From the NCBI GenBank assembly GCA_025923175.1, contig JAICGL010000068.1, positions 1 through 11,379 on the forward strand: a stretch of DNA of 11,379 nt, read 5' to 3'. The position numbers and the translations under genes are program-made. Each line of letters opens with the position of its first letter. The first letter of the stretch is position 1. The notes beneath the pieces were generated by a model, which worked only from the letters and a program-made list of their open reading frames with translations, was not told where the DNA came from and made no database searches. Below, piece after piece: positions 1 to 6,547 of this stretch. This DNA comes from Acidimicrobiia bacterium (lineage in GTDB: Bacteria > Actinomycetota > Acidimicrobiia > IMCC26256 > BP-133).

Positions 1-929
1 GCCCCGTCCTGGTGGCCGTGGTCGGCGCCGCCCTGGCGTGGGGGTCCGGGGGCCGGCCGGCGGGTTCTCCCGGCGGGCCCCGGTGGGAGCGGGTCGGGCC
101 GCTGGTCGTGGCCGTGGGCATCACCCTCGTCCTGGCCGGCGGGTTCGCCACCCTGGCGGCGGTGGGCGATCTGAACTCGATCGGCCGCAGCGCCGCCGGC
201 GCCGCCGTGCTCACCGCCGGAGCCGTCCTGCTCTTCGGCCCGTGGATCGCCCGCCTGGCCCGCAACCTGGCCGACGAACGGCGCCAGCGGATCCGCTCCG
301 AGGAGCGGTCGGAGGTGGCCGCCCACCTCCACGACGGCGTACTCCAGACGCTGGCGTTGATCCAGAAGCGGGCCGACGACGACAAGGCCGTCCGCAGCCT
401 GGCCCGCCGGCAGGAGCGGGAGCTGCGCTCGTGGCTCTACGGAGGGAGCAACGGTCAGGCCGATGTGTCTCCTGGCGGCTCACGCCGCTCTGTCGGGGGG
501 ACACCCCCCATCCCCCCGGGAACAGTGGCCACGATGCTGCGCCGCGAACTCGACGATCTCGAGGACCATTACGCCATCCGGTTCGACGCCGTCCTCGTGG
601 GCGACGCGCCGCTCGACGACGCCGGGCGGGCGCTCGTCGCCGCGGGCCGGGAGGCGGCGCTCAACGCCGCCCGCCACGCCGGGGTCGATACGGTCGACGT
701 GTACCTGGAGGTTGAGCCCGACCGGGTTTCGCTGTTCGTCCGGGACCGCGGCCGCGGCTTCGACCCGGCCGCCGTACCCTCGGATCGGCGGGGTGTGGCC
801 GACTCGATCTCGGCCAGGGTCCGCCGCCACGGCGGGAGCGCCGAGGTGCGCTCGGCGCCCGGCGACGGAGCGGAGGTCGAGCTGTCGATGCCCCGGGCGA
901 TCGTCAAAGTCGAGGAGAAGCCGCATTGA
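1..929 (+). CDS. Sensor histidine kinase, HisKA_3/NarL class, 5' end cut by window
   Basis: The frame is open to the left edge. A GTG lies at 12, but the real start is probably upstream, so this is the C-terminal part (residues below count from that GTG). Two hydrophobic segments (about 28-52 and 58-80) precede a dimerisation/phosphoacceptor motif AHLHDGVLQTL (104-114, likely phospho-His H107). The HATPase domain follows, with an N-box around REAALNAARHA (N218), a G1 box DRGRGF (245-250) and a Gly-containing lid region near 259-275. This is the DesK/NarL-type layout. In actinomycetes, kinases with this HLHD-VLQTLALIQ block often carry an N-terminal PspC domain, which would lie outside the window (inference). 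The linker between the two domains (about 155-170, GGSRRSVGGTPPIPPG) is encoded by a double-hairpin repeat that recurs near 11 kb. The kinase overlaps the response regulator gene by 4 nt, so the two form a cognate pair. The signal is unknown. Confidence 0.93.
   Translation, partial: PVLVAVVGAALAWGSGGRPAGSPGGPRWERVGPLVVAVGITLVLAGGFATLAAVGDLNSIGRSAAGAAVLTAGAVLLFGPWIARLARNLADERRQRIRSEERSEVAAHLHDGVLQTLALIQKRADDDKAVRSLARRQERELRSWLYGGSNGQADVSPGGSRRSVGGTPPIPPGTVATMLRRELDDLEDHYAIRFDAVLVGDAPLDDAGRALVAAGREAALNAARHAGVDTVDVYLEVEPDRVSLFVRDRGRGFDPAAVPSDRRGVADSISARVRRHGGSAEVRSAPGDGAEVELSMPRAIVKVEEKPH
475..520 (+). repeat. Double-hairpin dispersed repeat, copy 1 (inside kinase gene)
   Basis: This 46-bp element has two adjacent perfect small palindromes: gcggc-tcac-gccgc (475-488) and gggggg-aca-cccccc (495-509). 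A nearly identical copy lies in inverted orientation at 10965-11010. The copies share the first 14 nt exactly and a central 19-nt block exactly, differing by a few substitutions and two single-nt indels. Here the element is translated as part of the kinase interdomain linker without breaking the frame. It resembles REP/BIME-like palindromic repeats; that label is an inference from structure only. Confidence 0.7.
912..917 (+). promoter_or_regulatory. Shine-Dalgarno that supports the TTG start of the NarL regulator
   Basis: GAGGAG lies 8 nt before the TTG at 926, inside the end of the kinase gene. The next in-frame start candidate, a GTG at 953, has no such motif, so TTG 926 is preferred. The placement implies translational coupling of kinase and regulator. 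Confidence 0.65.
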
Positions 930-1609
930 GCGATTCAGCGAGCGAAGCGGGCGTGAAGGTCTTCGTGGTCGACGATCACCCGCTGGTCCGCTCCGGCGTC
1001 CGCAGTGAGCTGGAGGGGCGGGTCGACGTGGTCGGCACCGCCGGCGACGTCGACGAGGCGGTGGCCGGTATTGCCGCCGCCCGTCCCGACGTGGTCCTCG
1101 TCGATGTCCACATGCCGGGTGGCGGCGGCGCCGAGCTGATCCGCCGGGTCCTCACCGCGGCCGAGAAGGCGAACGCCGACGCGGCGGAGCCGGCCCCCCG
1201 GTTCCTGGCGTTGTCGGTGTCCGACGCCGCCGAGGACGTCATCGCCGTCATCCGGGCGGGTGCTCGGGGCTACCTCACGAAGACCGTCTCCGGCGCCGAG
1301 CTGGCCGAGGCCATCGGTCGCGTGGCAGCCGGCGACGCCGTGTTCTCGCCGCGGCTCGCGGGGTTCGTGCTTGACGCCTTTGCCGGGACGATGCCGCTCC
1401 CGTCCGACCCGGAGCTCGACCAGCTCACCGCCCGGGAACGGGATGTCTTGCGGCTCATCGCCCGGGGGTACGCCTACAAGGAGGTGGCCCGCCGCCTCAA
1501 CCTGTCGGTGAAGACCGTCGAGACCCATGTCTCGTCGGTGCTTCGCAAGCTGCAGCTGTCCAGCCGGCACGAGCTCACCCGGTGGGCGACCGAACGCCGT
1601 CTCGTGTAG
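926..1609 (+). CDS. Response regulator, NarL/FixJ (LuxR-HTH) family
   Basis: This 227-residue protein is a cytoplasmic DNA-binding partner of the upstream kinase. The receiver domain (about 10-135) has the acidic pocket D16-D17 in VVDDHPLVRSG, phosphoacceptor D60 in VVLVDVHMPG, switch Ser S97 (LALSVSD) and invariant K119 (GYLTKTV). A GerE/LuxR-type helix-turn-helix (about 166-221) follows: LTARERDVLRLIARG, then LSVKTVETHVSSVLRKL. Length and order are normal for the family. An Ala/Glu-rich insertion (about 77-91, AAEKANADAAEPAP) slightly lengthens the receiver loop between alpha3 and beta4. The TTG start overlaps the kinase stop (TTGA), and the hemerythrin gene follows after 10 bp, so all three probably share one transcript. 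The target promoters cannot be read from the window. Confidence 0.95.
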   Translation: MSDSASEAGVKVFVVDDHPLVRSGVRSELEGRVDVVGTAGDVDEAVAGIAAARPDVVLVDVHMPGGGGAELIRRVLTAAEKANADAAEPAPRFLALSVSDAAEDVIAVIRAGARGYLTKTVSGAELAEAIGRVAAGDAVFSPRLAGFVLDAFAGTMPLPSDPELDQLTARERDVLRLIARGYAYKEVARRLNLSVKTVETHVSSVLRKLQLSSRHELTRWATERRLV

Positions 1610-1619
1610 GGAGCCGTCC

Positions 1620-2111
1620 ATGCCGACCGATCTCGCCAGCCTCATCGCCCACGACCACCAGGTGATCGCCAAGTTGCTCGACGCGCTGGGGGACTCGGAG
1701 CGCGCCGACCGCTTCACGCTGGCCCACCGGGTCATCGACGAGATCGCCGCCCACACCGCGGCCGAACTGCAGATCCTCCATCCGGCGCTGCGCGACATCG
1801 TCCCCGGGGGAGTGGCGTTGGCCAACCAGGGCCAGACCAACTACGACACGCTTCGGCCCGTGCTTGTCGCCCTGGAGCAGGCCCATCCCGACGACGCCGC
1901 CTTCGACGACGTCGTGCGGGGAGTCGCCCTCGCCTTTGTAGGCCATGTGCCGCCGGTGGAGGGCGAGTTCCTCCCCGCACTCGAAGCCGTGATCGGCGCA
2001 GGGGCGATGCAGGAGATGGGGGCGATCTACGCCTCCGTCAAGGACAACCTCCCCGGCGGGCTCGACGCCCTGCCCGGCGACAACCCCAGCCCCACGTTCC
2101 GTCCCGGCTGA
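1620..2111 (+). CDS. Hemerythrin-like (HHE) di-iron protein
   Basis: This is a 163-residue all-helical protein. ATG 1620 was chosen because AGGGAG lies about 6 nt upstream; the reading frame extends further 5' but only as a shadow of the regulator gene. Metal-ligand spacing typical of the HHE family is visible: H11/H13 in the first helix (LIAHDHQ), H45 and E49 with H54-P55 in the second (AAHTAAELQILHPAL), and H109 with E114/E116 in the fourth (FVGHVPPVEGEFLPA). Such proteins bind O2 or NO, or help handle iron and oxidative stress; which applies here is not shown. No signal peptide is visible, so it is presumably cytoplasmic. Its position 10 bp after the response regulator suggests it belongs to the two-component operon, either as a sensing accessory or as an output gene (inference). 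The C-terminus is Pro/Gly-rich and probably disordered. Confidence 0.92.
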   Translation: MPTDLASLIAHDHQVIAKLLDALGDSERADRFTLAHRVIDEIAAHTAAELQILHPALRDIVPGGVALANQGQTNYDTLRPVLVALEQAHPDDAAFDDVVRGVALAFVGHVPPVEGEFLPALEAVIGAGAMQEMGAIYASVKDNLPGGLDALPGDNPSPTFRPG

Positions 2112-2117
2112 GGCTGA

Positions 2118-2134
2118 GGGCGGGCCTACCGCCC
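2118..2134. terminator. Possible short bidirectional hairpin between convergent genes
   Basis: A perfect 6-bp stem GGGCGG/CCGCCC with a 5-nt loop sits across the junction of the + strand hemerythrin gene and the - strand small secreted gene, overlapping the latter's stop codon. There is no T-run on either side. Convergent position is the main support. Confidence 0.35.
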
Positions 2135-2365
2135 GACGGCTCGGCCGGCGAGGCCTGAGGGCGGTTCGCACCGGCGCTCCGGTCCGGAGACCTGGATGGC
2201 CCGAACCCAACCCGGCGGATCGTCCGGGTAGATGGCGTTCAGGGCGACGTTGGCGCGCGTGCAGCGATTCCGGTCGTCGTCAGTTGCTGACGCTGGAAGC
2301 GCAGGTACGACAGTGATGCCGACGAGCAGGCCGATCGCCAGAGTCGTGAATCGCACCCTTCGCAT
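2126..2365 (-). CDS. Small secreted protein of unknown function
   Basis: This is a 79-residue protein with a clear Sec signal peptide: basic n-region MRRVR, hydrophobic core (about 7-22) and a likely cleavage after ASA (residue 27). The mature part is about 52 residues and contains two cysteines (C35, C66), which could form one disulfide outside the cell. I do not recognise the family. The ATG has a strong Shine-Dalgarno (GGGAGG about 6 nt upstream in AGGGAGGGGCGAC), which argues that this short gene is real. It lies 65 bp downstream of the ECF sigma gene in the same direction and may be co-transcribed with it or be one of its targets (inference). It converges with the hemerythrin gene, with 14 bp between the stops. 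Confidence 0.75.
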   Translation of the reverse strand: MRRVRFTTLAIGLLVGITVVPALPASATDDDRNRCTRANVALNAIYPDDPPGWVRAIQVSGPERRCEPPSGLAGRAVGR

Positions 2366-2430
2366 GTCGCCCCTCCCTTGCCGTTGGGAGGTCTCATCCT
2401 GCGGCGCTCAGTGCCCGTCGTCGTTGACGG

Positions 2431-3009
2431 TCACGACACAGAGTGGGCGATCCCCATCATGGTGAAGCGTCGGGCGAGGTTGCGGAGGCCGCGGTGGGAA
2501 AGGACCCGCACGTTGCCGGGCTGCTTGCCCATGATCTGCGCGACCTCGCCGGTGTCGAGGCCGACCATCACCCGGAGGCGGACGGCTTCGGCCTGCTCCG
2601 GCGGGAGCTCGGACACGAGGCGGAGCGACGCCTGGGTGGAGATGTCGCCGAGGACGTCGGCGGCGGGGTCGTCACCACCGGGACGGTCCGGGAGCCAGGC
2701 CACCGGGGCCGTGCGGTGACGGGCCGCTCGCCGGCGGGCGTCGATGAGGCGGTGCCGGGCGATGGTGAACAGCCAGCCCCGGAACTCGCGCTCGCCACCG
2801 GTAAAGCGGTCGAGCCGGCGGGTCACCTCGAGCCAGGTGTCGGAGGCGATGTCCTCGGCGGCATCCGGGTCGCCGACTCGCAGATAGCGGAGCAGCGAGG
2901 GCTGCAGCTCCAACCACAGCGCGGCGAGGGCGCGGTCGTCGCCGAGTCGGGCGGCGTCGAGCGTCGCTGCGAAGTCGAAGCCGGTCGTGGAGGGAGCGCC
3001 GGGGGGCAC
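2431..3009 (-). CDS. ECF-type RNA polymerase sigma factor
   Basis: This is a 192-residue sigma-70 family protein with only regions 2 and 4, the ECF layout. Region 2 (about 29-98) shows the DAAEDIASDTWLEVTRRL and FRGWLFTIARHRLIDARRR blocks, which bind core polymerase and the -10 element. Region 4 (about 125-183) shows LPPEQAEAVRLRVMVGLDTGE and the recognition helix around GNVRVLSHRGLRNL. The linker between them is Pro/Asp-rich. GTG 3009 is the first usable start after an in-frame stop; its Shine-Dalgarno is weak, so the start is moderately certain. No anti-sigma factor gene with a zinc-finger or membrane segment is adjacent: upstream is dacB, downstream the small secreted protein. How its activity is controlled is therefore unclear, and its regulon is not evident. 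Confidence 0.94.
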   Translation of the reverse strand: MPPGAPSTTGFDFAATLDAARLGDDRALAALWLELQPSLLRYLRVGDPDAAEDIASDTWLEVTRRLDRFTGGEREFRGWLFTIARHRLIDARRRAARHRTAPVAWLPDRPGGDDPAADVLGDISTQASLRLVSELPPEQAEAVRLRVMVGLDTGEVAQIMGKQPGNVRVLSHRGLRNLARRFTMMGIAHSVS

Positions 3010-3057
3010 GCTGTCCGGATTCGACGCCTGGAAGAGCGACCCTTCCGTGCCATCTGA

Positions 3058-3078
3058 TGCTTAACGTCCCGTTGAGCA
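3058..3078. promoter_or_regulatory. Dyad upstream of the ECF sigma gene
   Basis: The inverted repeat tgcttaacg-tcc-cgttgagca (8 of 9 positions paired) lies about 50 bp upstream of the sigma factor GTG, in the 116-bp gap after dacB. It could be an operator or a hairpin in the 5' leader. The gap otherwise holds no gene, and I could not assign a confident -35/-10. Confidence 0.35.
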
Positions 3079-3125
3079 AGCACAGGTCCGATTGGGACGA
3101 ACTGCGCCGTTGTTTGCGGACGGAT

Positions 3126-4709
3126 TTAAGAACGGTCGGCGGCGATGGCCGCCACCAGGGTGTCGAGTGCGTTCAGCGCCGGTGAGGTCGGCGTCGTGCC
3201 GTTCACGATCACGGAGAAGACGACCGGGCGGCCGCCGGCGGTGGTGAGGTAGCCCGACAAGGACCGGGCCTCGTCGATCCAGCCGGTCTTCGCCCGCACG
3301 TTGGCCTCGGCGGCGGTGCGTCCGAACCGACGGGCCAGCGTGCCGTTGCGGGCAGCCAATGGCAGCGAACCGACGAGCCGCTCGGCCCAGGGCTGCGCCT
3401 GCACGGCCTGGAGCAGCGATCGCCACTCGCGGGCCGAGCGTCGATCCTCGCGCGAGAGTCCGGAGCCGTCGGCGGCCACCCCCGTTATTGGCACCCCGAG
3501 CTTGGCGACGGCCTCGTTGATCGTGGCCAGCCCACCGGCGGTCGACCCCGGCGCAGGACGGTCCGTTCGATGGGTTTCACCCCCGTCACCGCCGGAGCCG
3601 GGGCTCCGGCGGTGACGGTACCCGACTTCTTTGACGAGGATTTCGGCGATCAGGTTGTCGCTCTGGTTCAGCATCTCGCCGACGAGTTCACCGACGGTCG
3701 GCGATCCCAGCCCGGCCAACACGGCGCTGCCAACGGGAGCGGGCGCCGCTCCGTTGGGGCCGAGGACCCGCACGCCCGCCCGCAGGAGCGCCGCCCGGAA
3801 ATACGGCAGGGTGCCCGGAAGCGGATTGGCGGCGTACTGGGCGTCAGGCCGGAGCTGGTTGCGGTCGACCACGAGCGCCGACAACGGCCCGATGAACACC
3901 GGCACGTGCTGCGGCAGCCATCCCGGTGCACCGCGCACTGTGTCGTAGCGGCTCTCGTCACCAACAAGCGCGCCCCGTACTTCGTCGATGCCGCGCGCCT
4001 TGACCGCGGCGGCGAGGTCGTCGAGCGAATGCGGCCCCTTGGCGTTGAGTGTCGGATCCCCGCCGCCGACGAGGAAGAGATCGCCGTTGAGGACGCGGCC
4101 CTCCTGCGTCCCGGTGGCGCGCACCTCGGTCACGAGCCGGTCGGTCTGCGGGATCAGCGACAGCGCGCCCATGGCCGTGAACAACTTCTGATTCGAGGCC
4201 GGCGTGAGCGGGAGATCGGCGTTGTGGCCCACCACTTCGCCGAGGCCTTCGACCCACACCGACAGGCCGACGGTCGTGCCGGCCAGCCGTGGATCGGCAA
4301 GACGGGCGTTGATGAGATTGGCGAGTGCCGCCGCGGCCGGGTTGGATGGCGGAGCCTGTGGCGCCGCGACCGGTGGTGCGGCCGGAGCCGGGGGCGGAGC
4401 AGGTTCCGGCGGACTGGTGAGCGTGGCCGGCGGGCACGCCGTGGCGGCCGCCGGGCCGGACGGCGAGCAGACGGTGACCACGGCGGCCGCAGGATCGGGC
4501 CGGGCCGGTGATGGGATCAGACGCTGCTCGGTGCCGCCTGCAGGTTCGAGAACGTAGGAACGTTCGACGTGGGGCGGAGGCTGGTCACCGTGCTCGGCGA
4601 GGCGGAGCGCTCCTGCCGCCAGGCCCGTCGCGAGGACCGGCACGAGCAAGAAGGCGACGAGCCCGGCCCGGCGCTGCTCTTCCGAGGGTGGCGTGGCGGC
4701 GGCCCACAT
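3126..4709 (-). CDS. dacB: D-alanyl-D-alanine carboxypeptidase/endopeptidase, S13 (PBP4) family
   Basis: This 527-residue membrane-anchored, extracytoplasmic penicillin-binding protein trims or cleaves peptidoglycan stem peptides. An N-terminal hydrophobic segment (about 15-36) is followed by a long Pro/Ala-rich linker (about 60-125), then the catalytic domain. All three serine-peptidase motifs are present: SxxK as SNQK (172-175, nucleophile S172), SxN as SDN (350-352) and KTG (474-476). The family block DGSGLSR (414-420) is also present. Between SDN and the following helix the protein carries a low-complexity stretch (about 364-393) partly encoded by a perfect 17-bp inverted repeat; it probably loops out without disturbing the fold. 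ATG 4709 has only a weak Shine-Dalgarno. A hairpin separates it from the upstream copper-like gene, so it probably has its own promoter in the 140-bp gap, though I could not pick one. Confidence 0.95.
   Translation of the reverse strand: MWAAATPPSEEQRRAGLVAFLLVPVLATGLAAGALRLAEHGDQPPPHVERSYVLEPAGGTEQRLIPSPARPDPAAAVVTVCSPSGPAAATACPPATLTSPPEPAPPPAPAAPPVAAPQAPPSNPAAAALANLINARLADPRLAGTTVGLSVWVEGLGEVVGHNADLPLTPASNQKLFTAMGALSLIPQTDRLVTEVRATGTQEGRVLNGDLFLVGGGDPTLNAKGPHSLDDLAAAVKARGIDEVRGALVGDESRYDTVRGAPGWLPQHVPVFIGPLSALVVDRNQLRPDAQYAANPLPGTLPYFRAALLRAGVRVLGPNGAAPAPVGSAVLAGLGSPTVGELVGEMLNQSDNLIAEILVKEVGYRHRRSPGSGGDGGETHRTDRPAPGSTAGGLATINEAVAKLGVPITGVAADGSGLSREDRRSAREWRSLLQAVQAQPWAERLVGSLPLAARNGTLARRFGRTAAEANVRAKTGWIDEARSLSGYLTTAGGRPVVFSVIVNGTTPTSPALNALDTLVAAIAADRS
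3583..3618. repeat. Perfect 17-bp inverted repeat inside dacB
   Basis: The arms 3583-3599 and 3602-3618 are exact reverse complements separated by 2 bp, giving a 36-bp near-continuous palindrome (arm begins ccgtcaccgccgg). It encodes about residues 364-376 of the carboxypeptidase in an Arg/Gly/Ser-rich loop just after the SDN motif. Such a long perfect hairpin is unusual inside a gene and looks like an inserted palindromic element, although its sequence differs from the double-hairpin repeat elsewhere in the window. Confidence 0.8.
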
Positions 4710-4790
4710 CTGCCGCCGGACTGTGGCAGAGCCCGTCCCCGAAGTGGTGGATACCCGACAAACGCCGCAAACCGCCCCTCCCTACAAGAA

Positions 4791-4833
4791 CTGGCGTTCC
4801 TCACCGCGGCGATGCCGCGGTCAAGAACGCCAG
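4791..4833 (-). terminator. Strong stem-loop, likely terminator of the copper-like gene
   Basis: The 20-nt arms 4791-4810 and 4814-4833 pair at 18 positions around a 3-nt loop. The stem begins 16 nt after the stop codon of the - strand membrane protein gene. On that strand it is followed by TTCTTGT, a weak T-rich tail. Position and strength suit a terminator that separates this gene from dacB. Confidence 0.6.
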
Positions 4834-4849
4834 TTGGGTCGGGACGGCG

Positions 4850-6538
4850 TCAGTGCTGGTGGTCGTGCCCGGAAGGCGGAGGTGTCGATGCCGGGGGTGG
4901 GGTTGTCTCGCCGCGGATGTCGGGTGGGGCGGGGGTTCCGCCGCTGAGGTCGTCGGTCTCGTAGACGAAGGCCATCATGATTCCCATGGCGTCGGGGACG
5001 GACTTCGACGAGTTGTAGACCGTCTCGAGGTCGAGCACCTCGCCCTTCTGCACCGTTCCCACTCGGTCCCAGGTGCATCCGCTCATCGACTCGATTGAGC
5101 CCTGGAAGGCGGACTTCTTGCCCCAGCCGGCCCAGCTGGTGCACAGGTGCTGCCGGGTTGTCTGGTTGGTCAGGGTGGTGCGGACCCCGCCGTCGTGGAC
5201 GTGCCCGGCGGTGGCGACGATGCGGCCGGTGAGGTTCGACGTCCACGTCCAGTGCGACGACGACGGGCCGGCCGGCACGGCGTACTCGGACGTGCGGCAG
5301 TTGTTCATGTCGAGCCAGATCGGCGTGAGCGGCCGCACCCCGCCAGCCGCTGCCGGCGACCACCGCACCTTGAGCTGGAAGAACACCGACTTCGGCCCGG
5401 CGCTGTGGTTCATGACGTGGAAGATGCCGCTCCAGTTGCCGGCGTCGGCGTAGTAGCCGAAGCCGGGCGGGAACAGGCCCGGGGTGCGCTCGTTGCCGGA
5501 GGCGAAGAAACGCTGCCCGAGCTTGCCGGGGAAGGGCTGCTCAGGGCCGCACGTCGGATCCTGCCGCCCTGCGGAGAACAGCACGGCGTGGTGCAGCATC
5601 ATCCCGGTGTCGAGGTTGGCGGGCGTGCCGTCGGCGTAGACCAACTCGGGCTGGAACTCGAGCAGGAAACAGTTGGAGCACGGCTTGGCCAAGCTGGGGA
5701 CGGCGACGTTGGCGTGGTCGGCGTCGCCGCCGGCGCCGGCCGGTGTGACGACGAACGGCCCGTAGCGCAGCTCGGCCCAGGTGCCCTGCGGAGCCTCCGG
5801 GCCGGGCGGGGCGGCGGGGGAGTGCGGAGCCGGCGATGGGTGGGGGTGATCCCCCGGCCGGGCGGCGGGGGCGGTCTCATGGCTGTGCGCTGGCGATCCG
5901 GCCGGGCCCGACGCGGCCGTAGCCGGGTCGTGACGGTGAGCGCCGGACCTCGGTGCCGTGGCCTGGCTCGCACGGTCGGCCACGTGGTCGTGGACAACGG
6001 ATGTCGACGTGTGCCCGTCGCGCGATGCGTCGTCGCGTTCGGGGGCAGCATGCTCGGCGCCGGCCTGTCCGGCGCCCGAAGCGTGATCTTCGGCGCCGAG
6101 GGCGGGCGCGGTCGGGTCCCCGGTGCCGCCGTGCGACCCGTCCAGCGCCGCCGCCAGCTGGCCGGAGGCGTCGCGGCCGTGGCCGGCGGCAGCGGGATCG
6201 TCATGGCCCGTCTGTCCGGCCCAGGAGGTGACGCCGGCGGCCGTCAACACCACCGTTGTGCTCACCACCAGGAACGCCCGGCGAACGCCGGGTCGGGCCC
6301 ACCACCCCTCGGCAGCCGACGCCAGCAGCGTCGCACAGGCCCCGATGAGGCTCACCAGCACCATCCCGATGCCGAGGCCCATGAGCACGTGGCTGGGATT
6401 ACCGAGGGTGAAGATGCCCTCCCGCCCGGCCAGGGAGGGGTCGTTGGCATGGGCGACGGCGTCCCACGCCAGGCCGGACAGCAGGAGGACGACGCCCACG
6501 AATCCCAGTCCAAGGAACATCCCCAGTCGCTTGGTCAT
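4850..6538 (-). CDS. Membrane-anchored His-rich protein with SURNod19-like / type-2 copper monooxygenase-like domain
   Basis: This is a 562-residue protein. Three hydrophobic segments (about 6-30, 48-75, 87-106) precede a Pro/Ala/Gly linker (about 107-250) carrying about 15 histidines, often as HxH or DH, and then a C-terminal domain (about 253-530). The domain has M-L-H316-H317-A, an H374-V-M-N-H378 segment, an A-G-H446-V-H448-D-G-G motif, several Cys (287, 290, 330, 414, 466, 488) and a final G519-I-M521-M-A-F-V-Y strand. HH, H, HxH and a late Met is the ligand order of PHM/DBH copper monooxygenases. From memory, the GHxH-x-GG, MSGC and KGExLxLExxY blocks also match plant SURNod19 proteins and bacterial relatives. 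The domain is probably extracytoplasmic and metal-binding; substrate and activity are unknown. The tail ends GHDHQH. The start has no clear Shine-Dalgarno and may be leaderless. A perfect dyad lies 9 nt upstream, and the gap to the sulfotransferase-like gene is 27 bp. Confidence 0.85.
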   Translation of the reverse strand: MTKRLGMFLGLGFVGVVLLLSGLAWDAVAHANDPSLAGREGIFTLGNPSHVLMGLGIGMVLVSLIGACATLLASAAEGWWARPGVRRAFLVVSTTVVLTAAGVTSWAGQTGHDDPAAAGHGRDASGQLAAALDGSHGGTGDPTAPALGAEDHASGAGQAGAEHAAPERDDASRDGHTSTSVVHDHVADRASQATAPRSGAHRHDPATAASGPAGSPAHSHETAPAARPGDHPHPSPAPHSPAAPPGPEAPQGTWAELRYGPFVVTPAGAGGDADHANVAVPSLAKPCSNCFLLEFQPELVYADGTPANLDTGMMLHHAVLFSAGRQDPTCGPEQPFPGKLGQRFFASGNERTPGLFPPGFGYYADAGNWSGIFHVMNHSAGPKSVFFQLKVRWSPAAAGGVRPLTPIWLDMNNCRTSEYAVPAGPSSSHWTWTSNLTGRIVATAGHVHDGGVRTTLTNQTTRQHLCTSWAGWGKKSAFQGSIESMSGCTWDRVGTVQKGEVLDLETVYNSSKSVPDAMGIMMAFVYETDDLSGGTPAPPDIRGETTPPPASTPPPSGHDHQH

Positions 6539-6547
6539 GGGGTTAAC

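Noticed and set aside
1527..1619. 31-codon extension of the hemerythrin frame
   Set aside because: It lies inside the response regulator's helix-turn-helix in another frame. ATG 1620 has its own Shine-Dalgarno.
935..2210. Long - strand frames opposite the regulator and hemerythrin
   Set aside because: They have no motif, are antisense to two confident genes, and have His/Gly/Arg-rich shadow composition.
2443..3057. 204-residue + strand frame opposite the ECF sigma gene
   Set aside because: No family resemblance, and the sigma factor on the other strand has both required regions.
3570..4511. 313-residue + strand frame opposite dacB
   Set aside because: It is antisense to a gene with all three penicillin-binding motifs. 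Its end is an Arg/Gly-rich low-complexity shadow of the Pro/Ala linker.
5842..5855. ggggg-tgat-ccccc hairpin inside the copper-like gene
   Set aside because: A 5-bp G/C stem is expected by chance in such GC-rich low-complexity DNA, and no second copy was seen.
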